From assembly GCA_947630425.1 (NCBI GenBank), contig CANRHN010000001.1, forward strand, positions 90,567-124,471: DNA of 33,905 bases, read 5' to 3'. Source of the DNA: an uncultured Clostridia bacterium. Lineage in GTDB: Bacteria; Bacillota; Clostridia; Christensenellales; CAG-314. The notes below the pieces were generated by a model. It was not told where the DNA came from. It saw only the letters and a list, made by a program, of their open reading frames with translations, and did not search any database. Every line of letters begins with the position of its first letter. The first letter of the stretch is position 1. Positions 1-7,434 of this stretch are shown here, one piece after another. Made by a program: the position numbers and the translations under genes.

Positions 1-1
1 C

Positions 2-118
2 AAGTTTGTGTTCAGCGAAAGCGGTTCGCGCGATATCGGTAGCGACAAATCAAATCTGGAGGTGAGCTACTACATGGAACTCAAGCGTCAAACCGCCACC
101 AACGGTTTGGATAAATAG
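2..118 (+). CDS. C-terminal 38 residues of an unidentified protein (partial)
   Basis: An open frame enters from the left edge and ends at TAG 116-118; its last residues are ...TNGLDK. The visible part is polar and mixed, with a stretch reading LEVSYYMELKR that could be a beta strand. A strong terminator starts 16 bases after the stop, which supports this being a real gene end. I do not recognise the family; too little is visible to assign a function. Confidence 0.6.
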   Translation, partial: KFVFSESGSRDIGSDKSNLEVSYYMELKRQTATNGLDK

Positions 119-134
119 TTTTAACGCGCGTCAA

Positions 135-170
135 GGCGAAACAACGACGGTTTGTTTCGCCTTTTTTATA
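135..170 (+). terminator. Rho-independent terminator of the partial first gene
   Basis: A perfect 12-bp stem (135-146 with 154-165, arm aaggcgaaacaa) closes a 7-base loop and runs into a T-tract. It separates the left-hand gene from the AT-rich region that follows. Confidence 0.9.
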
Positions 171-340
171 AAACAAACAAAGAATTGATTGCCAAATAAT
201 ATATAAATATATAAGAATATTCTATATGCAATTTTTATAATTATTTACATTATTTTACCTTGATGCGAACTCAAAACTACTCGGGTGAAAAACAATATGA
301 GTCCAAATGGTTGCGTAGTCGTGTTTGCGTTGTTCTACTT

Positions 341-428
341 TGGCGGAAGCGGAGGGATTCGAGCCCCCGTGGGCTTGCGCCAAAATGTTTTCAAGGTTTT
401 CTCGTTGTGACCGCTTCGATACGTCCCC
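341..428 (-). pseudogene. Degenerate tRNA-Ser(UGA)-like gene
   Basis: Read on the minus strand, the 88 bases have the outline of a class II tRNA. There is a TA at positions 8-9, a 3-bp D stem (TCG/CGA) with loop containing AGCGGTC, an anticodon loop CTTGAAA (anticodon UGA, serine), a variable arm GGC-GCAA-GCC, a 5-bp T stem with loop CTCGAAT, and an acceptor 3' strand ending in an encoded CCA. Defects are clear. Three of five anticodon-stem pairs do not form (AAAAC against ACATT). The acceptor stem has one A-C mismatch and two G-U pairs, and the T loop begins with C. It is most likely a tRNA pseudogene or a strongly diverged tRNA. tRNA genes are common integration sites, so it may be a scar, but I see no matching second copy in the window. 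Confidence 0.55.
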
Positions 429-498
429 ATAAAATCATTCAATTGTCTGCATAAAAATTGACGAAACTTGTCGTTTGGTTTCGTCAAAAATGGGAATG

Positions 499-659
499 TA
501 TTAACATAATAGATACACATAAATCAATTTTTTGAGTTTTAATTATTTTAATTGGGTACAAAATTCGACAAAATTTTTCAAAATTAAGCGTAAAACTATT
601 TACCTTTGAATTCAAATGTTATATAATGTACTGTATATTGTGTATCTATTATGTTAATA
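499..659. repeat. 21-bp perfect inverted repeat, arms 120 bases apart
   Basis: Bases 499-519 are the exact reverse complement of 639-659. The arms flank the candidate promoter at 599-627, and the right arm lies just after its expected start site. Two distant copies of one binding site on either side of a promoter fit repression by DNA looping, but could also be ends of a small mobile or replicative element. Confidence 0.7.
599..627 (+). promoter_or_regulatory. Candidate promoter of the first operon
   Basis: TTTACC (599-604), a 17-base spacer and TATAAT (622-627). The expected start site near 634 is just before the palindrome at 642-664. It is the best sigma-A-type match before the ATG at 886; the resulting leader would be about 250 bases. 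Confidence 0.5.
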
Positions 660-664
660 GATAC
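642..664. promoter_or_regulatory. Operator-like palindrome
   Basis: gtatctatta (642-651) and taatagatac (655-664) are perfect 10-bp inverted arms around tgt. The motif overlaps the right arm of the 21-bp inverted repeat, so half of the same motif recurs at 507-516. Position just downstream of the candidate start site suits a repressor site. Confidence 0.5.
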
Positions 665-885
665 CCACAATTTGATTTGCAATTATCGTCGCCAAAACAG
701 AGCAAAGGGCTCGCAATTTTGTCGCAAAAAAAATGCCGAGTAAGTCAAGGAGCTTGTGATAATATATAACAAATAGAGAAAATACATGCAAATAGTTGCG
801 CCGTGTTGATTGGGCAACATTCATCATTGTCATCAATTTGTTTCCGAAAGGGAAATGTTGATATAAAAAAACAAAGGAGATAATT

Positions 886-1500
886 ATGGCAGAAAAAACA
901 ATACGATCACACAGAGCACGTGTGAGGCAAGCGAATGAAACGCTGAAAAACAATCCGAGATATAAGAGAGAGCGTATTTCAATTGTTGATCGCGAGGCGT
1001 TTGTTGAGTTCTACTTATTGGAGGATATTGTTAAGTTGTACAATATCCGCCTAAGAGAAGAACAAGCATATATTCCTCAAGGACGCGCCGATGAGAAAGG
1101 CAAAAGACAGAATATCGAAAAGTTTTCTGCCATAATTGCTGTTTTTAATGCGGCGATTGGAGCGGCACGTTCGGCTATCAATTCAGGTGATTACAAAAAA
1201 GTTTGGAAAGCTATTCATGAAGGGGCTTTAATGGCGGCAGCAAATAGCGTCAGAAGTTTGCCTGAATTAAAAAACTTGGCAATAGAGCTGTTGCATGAGT
1301 TGTCCGATGACATGGTTGTTGCAGTAGATGTTAGCCATGAATTGGATGAGGATCTTGATGATTTGGATGCGCATGAGGAAAACGTGCGTAGGGTAAAAGA
1401 CCTTCCTCCCACCATGGATGAAATCGAAGAAGTAATTCGTGCCGCAGAAGCAGCAATTCCCGACAGGAAGAAAACCAGTAGGTTGGATCCGAACACGTAA
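886..1500 (+). CDS. Helical protein with C-terminal MIT-like domain and acidic insert (paralogue A)
   Basis: 204 residues, with an AAGGAG site a few bases before the ATG. No family is recognised. The N-terminal ~60 residues are helical and basic (RSHRARV; then DREAFVEF-LLEDIV-LY). Residues ~80-140 form a second helical block with AINSGDYKKVWKAIHEGALM. By eye this block lines up with the N-terminal domain of the Vps4-like ATPase two genes downstream (I-FN----A---A-N-GD---V) and resembles an MIT three-helix bundle. An acidic insert (~141-172, rich in D and E) is missing from the next gene, its tandem paralogue. The C-terminal tail (IEEVIRAAEAAIPD) is shared with that paralogue. First gene of the operon; likely an adaptor or structural partner of the ESCRT-III-like protein, by position only. 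Confidence 0.85.
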   Translation: MAEKTIRSHRARVRQANETLKNNPRYKRERISIVDREAFVEFYLLEDIVKLYNIRLREEQAYIPQGRADEKGKRQNIEKFSAIIAVFNAAIGAARSAINSGDYKKVWKAIHEGALMAAANSVRSLPELKNLAIELLHELSDDMVVAVDVSHELDEDLDDLDAHEENVRRVKDLPPTMDEIEEVIRAAEAAIPDRKKTSRLDPNT

Positions 1501-1518
1501 AATCGAAGGAGAAATTTT

Positions 1519-2055
1519 ATGGAGAATAACATCATTCGTTCACACCGAGCACGTGTTATATATGTAAATAACATGTTGATAAACAACCCGGCATATAAGC
1601 AACTACGAATTTCGCCCATTGACAAGGAGGCGTTTGTTGAATTTCTTCTTTTAGAGGATATCGTCAGATTGTATGAAGTCCGACTAAAAAAAGAAAGAGA
1701 AAACGCAAATGCTGTCCCTAACGAACGAGCCAATGAATTGAAGCCCCGGCAGAATATAGAAAAAATTTCCGCCATCATCAATATTTACAATGCGGCAATC
1801 GCTGCCGCGCACGCAGCTATTTATTCAGGTGATTATAAAAAGGTGTGGAAAGCAATTCATGAGGGCGCTTTAATGACGGCGGCAAAGAGCATAAAGTATT
1901 TGCCCGAATTAAGAGATATGGGTATTGAACTGTTACGCGAACTTTATGATGGGGTGGGCAGTGATAGAATAGACACAATCGAAGAGGTCATACGTGCAGT
2001 AGAAGCTGCGATTCCCGACCCAAAATCTACAACAAAAGTAAATCCCAACACATAA
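1519..2055 (+). CDS. Helical protein with MIT-like domain (paralogue B)
   Basis: 178 residues, AAGGAG site 8 bases before the ATG, 18 bases after the previous stop. A tandem duplicate of the previous gene: both begin with IRSHRARV, share ISP/ISI-D-EAFVEF, SGDYKKVWKAIHEGALM and the ending IEEVIRA-EAAIPD...NPNT. It lacks the acidic insert of the first copy. The MIT-like block lies at ~82-142. No enzyme motif, signal peptide or membrane segment is visible, so it should be a soluble cytosolic protein. Function unknown; retention of both copies suggests they form a hetero-oligomer or have different partners. Confidence 0.85.
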   Translation: MENNIIRSHRARVIYVNNMLINNPAYKQLRISPIDKEAFVEFLLLEDIVRLYEVRLKKERENANAVPNERANELKPRQNIEKISAIINIYNAAIAAAHAAIYSGDYKKVWKAIHEGALMTAAKSIKYLPELRDMGIELLRELYDGVGSDRIDTIEEVIRAVEAAIPDPKSTTKVNPNT

Positions 2056-2071
2056 CAAGGAGGAAAACACA

Positions 2072-2683
2072 ATGAGAACGAAAACGACAAACGACGAGAA
2101 AATCATCACCGCATTGGACGCAATAGACAAATCCATTCGCAATTTGCAAAAGTTCGGCGCGAAATATGACTCTTATATGGACGAAGCGGCAATCCGTGGC
2201 GATGATGCTCGTGCAAAACAACTCATAAAACAAAAAATCGGTGTAAACAATCTTGCCGAGCAGCTCAAATCACTCAAAAGCAACATCGAACTCGGAGCCT
2301 ACACCTCACACGCCATTTCCGAACTCGGCAAGTTGCCCGCAGCGATTGCCGGTTGCAAAGGATTGTTGGCAGAGTCTCCGGATTTTTCCAAACTCGGCAA
2401 GAGTATCACCTCGATATTTAACGATATCGGAAAATCGGAGAAAGAGCTGGCAAAACTCAACGAAATTCTCAATCCTCAGCCCGCGGCAAGCATTTCCAGC
2501 CGATTGGACGGCGTTGCAGAGGACGAAACTTCCGAACAATTCAAAGCGGAATACGCCGCAATGATAGAGCGCGTCAAGGGAAAGGTTGCCCCCGAAGCGG
2601 TTGCAAAACCGAGCGAGAACATCGACTCAACGGGCGATATCGATTACGCGGGAATTGTTGCCGAAGAAAACAAAAAGAAGTAA
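2072..2683 (+). CDS. ESCRT-III (CdvB/Snf7)-like coiled-coil protein
   Basis: 203 residues, AAGGAGG site 8 bases before the ATG. The protein is almost entirely helical. Residues ~8-33 form helix 1 and ~35-78 a long helix 2 containing RGDDARAKQLIK. Then come shorter helices ~80-97 and ~105-134, ending in ELAKLNEILN. This layout and these phrases (GD-ARAK before the long hairpin; E-L-KLNEIL- before the linker) match what I recall of archaeal CdvB and the eukaryotic Snf7 core. Residues ~140-185 are a low-complexity linker, and the C-terminus carries DIDYAGIVAE (189-198), placed where ESCRT-III proteins keep their MIT-interacting motif. The next gene is a Vps4-like ATPase, the known disassembly partner of ESCRT-III. 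The likely role is a membrane-remodelling polymer. PspA/Vipp1, the usual bacterial members, are longer and differ in sequence. Assignment is by pattern and context, not a search. Confidence 0.72.
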   Translation: MRTKTTNDEKIITALDAIDKSIRNLQKFGAKYDSYMDEAAIRGDDARAKQLIKQKIGVNNLAEQLKSLKSNIELGAYTSHAISELGKLPAAIAGCKGLLAESPDFSKLGKSITSIFNDIGKSEKELAKLNEILNPQPAASISSRLDGVAEDETSEQFKAEYAAMIERVKGKVAPEAVAKPSENIDSTGDIDYAGIVAEENKKK

Positions 2684-2694
2684 GGTAAACAGCT

Positions 2695-3891
2695 ATGGCA
2701 GAAGCAAGCATGATCGGTATTTTTAACAGCAAAGTGAGTGCTTTTAACGAAGCCGTCAATGCCGGTGACGTCGAGACTGTTTGCGAGGTTGGTGCGGAAA
2801 TGCTTCGCATAGGTTGGGAACAAATTGCCAACCCAAACGTCGGCATGACGCTTAAGGACACCTACCGCAAACAGTGCGACAACGTTTTGAAACATATTGT
2901 AAATCTTGCCCGAAAGCCGCCGATTGCCACAACGCGCGGTGAAGCCGGTGACGGTGGTGGCGTCGATCCTTATTATGCCGAAAAAAATTGGTTTTCAGAC
3001 GAAGTTCCAAAACTGAATTTTACCAATATTATTGGCGTTCAAGAGGTCAAAGACGCTTTTATGGTGGACGTTGTAGCGCCTCTTCGATCCGAGTTTCAAC
3101 CCGTGTACCGCAAGTTTAGGGGAAATCAACTTGGCACGCAAATTTTGTTGTACGGACCGCCGGGCACGGGAAAAACTCACATAGTAAAGTGTCTTGCGGG
3201 CGCGCTAAATTGCAAAATAGCCGTTGTGCCCACAAGTGAAGTTTTGGCAAGCGTTGTTGGCGTTGCGGAAAAGAACATGCGAGACATTTTTGCACAAGCG
3301 GAAAAACTCGATCGTTGCATAATCTTCTTTGATGAAATCGACAGTATATGTTCCGATCGAAGCAGCGATGACTCGCGTCACACCAAGTCGATACTAACCA
3401 CAATGTTGACGTGCATGGACGGGTTTATGAAAACCAAAAAACCCAACCAGTTGAGAATAATCGTCGCGGCGACCAATCTTCCTTGGAAGTTGGACGCGGC
3501 GTTAAAGCGCGGCGGACGGTTTGAAACTCAAATATATGTGCCGCTACCGGACCTGGAGGCGCGCAAAAAGTTTGTGGAGCAGGACTTGAATCAAGTTCCG
3601 CACGCAGCAGACGTCACGGTGGACTACCTCGCAAACAGGTTGGATGGTTATGCCGGTGCGGACATAAGGGCGGTAATGAAGCAAATCTCCAACGAGCCCT
3701 TGCGTCGTGAAATTTTGAACATAATGAAAACGGGCAAAGAGTTTGGCGAAAAGGTCACTCTCGCCGATTGCAACAAGGTAATATCTTCCTACATCAACGG
3801 TATCAACGCCGAAACGCTGTTGCGGTTTGAAGCATACGATTTGGGTATCACTTACGAGCAATTGCTACAACAAAAAATGAGGTGCAACTAA
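2695..3891 (+). CDS. Vps4/CdvC-like AAA ATPase with N-terminal MIT-like domain
   Basis: 398 residues, close to Vps4 length. Residues ~5-72 form an MIT-like three-helix domain, ~73-95 a Gly-rich linker and ~100-370 an AAA module. Walker A is GPPGTGKT (154-161), Walker B IIFFDEID (209-216), sensor 1 AATN (258-261), arginine-finger region KRGGRFE (271-277) and sensor 2 GAD (321-323). The C-terminal helix RFEAYDLGI recalls the Vps4 C-terminal helix. A single AAA module with an MIT-like N-terminus next to an ESCRT-III-like gene is the Vps4/CdvC arrangement; bacterial FtsH would carry membrane segments and a protease domain, both absent. Odd: pore loop 1 reads ASVVGV, so the aromatic residue usual in Vps4 (K-W-M-G) is missing. 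It probably extracts subunits from the neighbouring polymer. The ribosome binding site is weak (AAGGT); translation may be coupled to the upstream gene. Confidence 0.85.
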   Translation: MAEASMIGIFNSKVSAFNEAVNAGDVETVCEVGAEMLRIGWEQIANPNVGMTLKDTYRKQCDNVLKHIVNLARKPPIATTRGEAGDGGGVDPYYAEKNWFSDEVPKLNFTNIIGVQEVKDAFMVDVVAPLRSEFQPVYRKFRGNQLGTQILLYGPPGTGKTHIVKCLAGALNCKIAVVPTSEVLASVVGVAEKNMRDIFAQAEKLDRCIIFFDEIDSICSDRSSDDSRHTKSILTTMLTCMDGFMKTKKPNQLRIIVAATNLPWKLDAALKRGGRFETQIYVPLPDLEARKKFVEQDLNQVPHAADVTVDYLANRLDGYAGADIRAVMKQISNEPLRREILNIMKTGKEFGEKVTLADCNKVISSYINGINAETLLRFEAYDLGITYEQLLQQKMRCN

Positions 3892-4902
3892 TTGGTAAAC
3901 AAGGACAACATAGCAACATACTACTCAAACGCACGCGAATTCGTCAAACAAAACAATCCAAGAGCGGCAAGGGCGTATGTTCTTCCCATTTTGAATTGCG
4001 CGTTGGAAACATATCAAAAGGCAACCAAGATTGTGACAAAAGCCAAAACTCAAGCGTTTTTGGACCAATGGATAAAAGTTTCTCGTGAGCTTTACGACAA
4101 AGGCGTAACCGACTATGTGTTGAGGTGTTTTGGTCTCCCCGTCAAGCAGGATTGCCAAGTTTCCAAACCAAAACCCAATTCCGTACAACAACCGTCAAAA
4201 TCGTCGGCGCAAGGCGAGTCTGACGCACCGCCGACGGACGAAATAGACATTGCCGGTCTTGTTGAAGAATGTGCAAAAACACAAGGCTGGTGTGCGGAGC
4301 AATTTGACAAAAACAAGCGGGCTGTCGTGGAAATTTCCGCCTCCAACTCGCAAAAAAATTCGACGGGGACGGGATTTATCATATCGTCCAATGGTTACTT
4401 GCTGACAAACGACCACATCGTATATGACGAAGACGCACAAGGTTACTATTCCAAAACCAAGATGTCGCTTGCGGGAGGAAAAACCGTAAAGATTAACGTT
4501 TTGTTCTCCGACAAAAAGTCTGACGTGGCTCTTTGCGGTTTTGACCCCGACGCGGCGGGCGAATTTGGAGTAATCAAAAGAATTTCAGACTATTCCGCCG
4601 TGTTGCAAGGGGCAGATTGCCTTGTGATAGGCAACGCTTTCGGCATGGGGCTTGCTCCATTTACGGGCGTGGTCCGTTTTACCAAAAACAAGGATGGCAA
4701 TTTGGTGTACACTGCGCCGTCCAACCCCGGCGACTCCGGCGGACCCGTGTTGAACAGGCAAGGCGAGTGCATAGGTATCAACAAGTCCAAAACACTCACC
4801 GTAGACAACGTTTCGGCAGACGGCTACGTCAACGCAACGCCCATGGATGTGATAGAGAACCTTTTGAACAAATGGTGCAGTCACAATGACATTGTGTTGT
4901 AA
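3892..4902 (+). CDS. Cytosolic HtrA/trypsin-like serine protease with MIT-like N-terminus
   Basis: 336 residues. The start is a TTG directly after the previous stop, with GAGGTG (3879-3884) 7 bases upstream, inside the end of the ATPase gene. Residues ~5-75 form a helical MIT-like domain and ~85-115 a Ser/Pro/Gln linker. The motif EIDIAGLVEE (117-126) follows, then a chymotrypsin-fold protease (~143-330). The triad is complete: His175 in NDHIV, Asp211 in SDVAL, Ser282 in GDSGGP. There is no signal peptide, membrane anchor or PDZ domain, unlike HtrA/DegP, so it should act inside the cell. The shared motif suggests recruitment to the same complex as the ESCRT-III-like protein. Substrate unknown; a polymer-bound regulator or effector protease is plausible. 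Confidence 0.88.
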   Translation: MVNKDNIATYYSNAREFVKQNNPRAARAYVLPILNCALETYQKATKIVTKAKTQAFLDQWIKVSRELYDKGVTDYVLRCFGLPVKQDCQVSKPKPNSVQQPSKSSAQGESDAPPTDEIDIAGLVEECAKTQGWCAEQFDKNKRAVVEISASNSQKNSTGTGFIISSNGYLLTNDHIVYDEDAQGYYSKTKMSLAGGKTVKINVLFSDKKSDVALCGFDPDAAGEFGVIKRISDYSAVLQGADCLVIGNAFGMGLAPFTGVVRFTKNKDGNLVYTAPSNPGDSGGPVLNRQGECIGINKSKTLTVDNVSADGYVNATPMDVIENLLNKWCSHNDIVL

Positions 4903-4922
4903 TGTAAGGAGAGCGGTGGCGA

Positions 4923-7403
4923 ATGAAGAACGCAATTAAGGTAGGAAAATTTCTACAGATGCTGAAGGATAGTACGTGGGAGTCCGACTATCCACAATTA
5001 TACGCAAAATATTACTACCCGATAGAGGCTCTCCTTCGCGGATTTAATGATTGTACGCTTGAAGGATTAAGCAGTTTGGAAGGACTGACGGATAGTTCCA
5101 AATTTGCGTCGTTTATCAGATTCGAGACGCTGGAAGGAGAATCCAAAGATAGCAAAGAAAGAGCAGTAGACAATAGGTTTTCTGCGATACTTGCCGAGAT
5201 TACAACATGGCATGACGAAGAAGTGGAGCTTTTACAGAAGAATAGAGCTACAATCAAAAAAGCAATCGATAGGGAAACCATTTCAAAATGGGCAACAATT
5301 GTATCTGCAATTTTTACACTTGTGCTTGGACCCGTCGCGTTGCACTTCGGAATGTCGCACGATGAAATCGCCTTTTATTGCACAGGCGGGAGTGCAATCA
5401 TTACTCTTGTCGTTTCCGCCATTGCCGGAATTTGCAACCGAGTGCAGAACAATAAATTTCATAGTATTCACGGCATTTCCATCGCTAAAGCCAAAAGCCT
5501 GATTATTACCGAAGAAGAATACAAAGAAAAAATCCAACAAGCGCGACAACTATATTTGACGAAACATTATAGGGGGAACATACGCAAAGCAAAGCGCATA
5601 TACAACAAATTGCTCAAGAGGGACTCAACGGATCCAAACTGTTTGGTTGGGTTACTTGCGCTTCTGTCCGATAATTTTACAAAATATTCTAGTAGACGCA
5701 AGGAAGACAATTTAATTGAAGATATTGAAGCATCAAAAGGCGATGACAATTATTTGCGCTTGGATAATGACTACAAAAAAGATTACAAAAACTATAAGGA
5801 AAAAAAAGTTACACCCTACAAAGACAAACAAAACCAAAATCAAACAAGAAAAAATGAACAACATTGTGAGCGTGTTGCACACGCCATTTCGGTTTGGCAA
5901 CAAATTGGAATATGTGCTGTTCTGCTACTTCCAACACTTCTCTCGAGCGCGGTTTTAGTTTTGGTATATTGCTTGCCCGTAAAGACATTTGACGATTGGA
6001 TGGGTTGGCTATTTACGATTATCTTTGCATTGGACTGCCTATCTGTGATAGCAGTAATTGTGCTTTGGATAGTTCTTTCAGTAGCAGATCGAAATCCGGA
6101 TATCATCGGTTTTGGGTTGGGAGCTTTTGGTGTAATTGTAGCGGTATTTGGACTATATGGAGGAATAGAATTAACTAGTAGTATATACATGCCGTATTGG
6201 TTGACAATTCTGATGGCGGTTGTTTACCTTGCCGTATGGTTAACTTTTCTTATTTGGGGTCTTGTAGACACATTCACATGCAAACGGCGTCTTCTTCTTG
6301 TTTGCATTTGCAGCGTTTTATTTGGTTGTGCGCTTTTCAGCGGCAGCTGGACTCTCTCGGAGTTTGAGGCATATTATACTGAAAATCCGGACGGAACATA
6401 TACATATCATATTTTGGATGAGAATGTGGAAAATTTGCAAATCCCATCCGAATATCAAGGAAAATCGGTTACTGCTATCAGTCGAGCCGACAATGTCGAT
6501 CTATCACACCTAAAATCTGTATTCATCCCCGCAAGTGTGACGTCGATTGAATTCGGGGCTTTTTCCGGTAGTAGTGCGCTTACAAATATTACGGTGCCGT
6601 ATGTGGGATATTATAATATTGCCGGAGTTACAGATTACGACGGCGAAGCGGAGACTTTGCGCCCCATTGGGTATTTGTTTGGCGCCTCGCCTTACAGTGG
6701 GGGCGTAGCGACAGAGCAGCATTATTGGGGAAAGTTTCTCAGCGGTGACAAGGCGGGCGAAGAATCTGAATTTTTCAAAACTTTCTATATTCCGGAATCA
6801 CTGAAACATATAACCATACTTGGTGGCGAAGTTTGTAACGGAGCGTTCTATAGCTGTACAAATCTTGAAAGCGTCACATTAGGTGATGGTGTGACGGCGA
6901 TTGGCGAATATGCGTTTCAAGATTGTACTTCTCTTGCGAGTGTGGTCATTGGCAAAGGTGTTACTACTATTGGGATAGATGCGTTTCTGAATTGCAATGC
7001 CGTTCAAAAAAACAAGGGCATTTTGTATGTTGATCATTGGGTTGTTGGGTGTGATAACACTGTGACAGAAGCAGAACTATCAAATGATGTCACGGGAATT
7101 GCAAATTATGCTTTTGCGAATTTCGCATCTCTTACTTCCGTAATCTTGAACGAAAAACTAAAAATTATCGGAGAGGGCGCATTTCAAAGAACAGGAATAA
7201 CCACAATGGTAATTCCGCAATCGGTTGCAGGCATCGGAGCCAATGCTTTTAGCAGGTGTGCACTTTCAGAAGTGGTTTTTGAAAATGTTGATGAATGGTA
7301 CGCGGACAAAACTTATGTACCGTATTCCGACCTACTTGATGCCACTAAAGCCGCCAATTGTTTAACTTTGACATATGTCGAATGTGTGTGGCAACGCGGC
7401 TGA
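4923..7403 (+). CDS. Seven-pass membrane protein with extracellular BspA-type leucine-rich repeats
   Basis: 826 residues, GGAG site before the ATG. Order: cytosolic helical region (1-120), two membrane segments (~125-142, ~156-172), a cytosolic loop with TPR-like helices (~200-245) and a Lys/Asn/Gln-rich stretch (~285-315). Five more segments follow (~327-350, ~360-386, ~396-414, ~426-449, ~457-474), then a C-terminal domain (~490-815) of LRR_5/BspA repeats (for example LESVTLGDGVTAIGEYAFQD). Positive charges flank the cytosolic sides, so the seven segments place the repeats outside the cell. BspA repeats are known in adhesins and surface proteins. Its place between the protease and the RuvB-like ATPase suggests a membrane receptor or anchor for the complex. 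Its base use is AT-richer than the AAA genes. Confidence 0.85.
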   Translation: MKNAIKVGKFLQMLKDSTWESDYPQLYAKYYYPIEALLRGFNDCTLEGLSSLEGLTDSSKFASFIRFETLEGESKDSKERAVDNRFSAILAEITTWHDEEVELLQKNRATIKKAIDRETISKWATIVSAIFTLVLGPVALHFGMSHDEIAFYCTGGSAIITLVVSAIAGICNRVQNNKFHSIHGISIAKAKSLIITEEEYKEKIQQARQLYLTKHYRGNIRKAKRIYNKLLKRDSTDPNCLVGLLALLSDNFTKYSSRRKEDNLIEDIEASKGDDNYLRLDNDYKKDYKNYKEKKVTPYKDKQNQNQTRKNEQHCERVAHAISVWQQIGICAVLLLPTLLSSAVLVLVYCLPVKTFDDWMGWLFTIIFALDCLSVIAVIVLWIVLSVADRNPDIIGFGLGAFGVIVAVFGLYGGIELTSSIYMPYWLTILMAVVYLAVWLTFLIWGLVDTFTCKRRLLLVCICSVLFGCALFSGSWTLSEFEAYYTENPDGTYTYHILDENVENLQIPSEYQGKSVTAISRADNVDLSHLKSVFIPASVTSIEFGAFSGSSALTNITVPYVGYYNIAGVTDYDGEAETLRPIGYLFGASPYSGGVATEQHYWGKFLSGDKAGEESEFFKTFYIPESLKHITILGGEVCNGAFYSCTNLESVTLGDGVTAIGEYAFQDCTSLASVVIGKGVTTIGIDAFLNCNAVQKNKGILYVDHWVVGCDNTVTEAELSNDVTGIANYAFANFASLTSVILNEKLKIIGEGAFQRTGITTMVIPQSVAGIGANAFSRCALSEVVFENVDEWYADKTYVPYSDLLDATKAANCLTLTYVECVWQRG

Positions 7404-7434
7404 TAAATTGTTAATGATAAAAAAGGAGACACAT

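Larger units (their letters stand above)
171..885. other. 715-bp gene-poor AT-rich region upstream of the ESCRT-like operon
   Basis: No convincing protein gene is seen here; the short open frames have no ribosome binding site and overlap the tRNA-like sequence or run antisense to the leader. It contains a degenerate tRNA-Ser-like sequence (341-428, minus), a candidate promoter (599-627), a long-range 21-bp inverted repeat (499-519 / 639-659) and a 10-bp-arm palindrome (642-664). The remaining ~220 bases before the ATG at 886 would be an untranslated leader. A possible small hairpin lies near 701-713 (gagc/gctc). I see no known riboswitch. Confidence 0.6.

Noticed and set aside
260..454. 64-codon plus-strand open frame
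   Set aside because: It runs through the tRNA-like sequence, has no ribosome site and no conserved pattern.
654..953. 99-codon minus-strand open frame upstream of the first operon
   Set aside because: It overlaps the start and ribosome site of the first gene and the palindrome, and lacks its own ribosome site.
2072..2683. PspA/Vipp1 as identity of the ESCRT-III-like protein
   Set aside because: It lacks the length and typical N-terminal amphipathic helix of PspA, and PspA has no Vps4-type partner gene.
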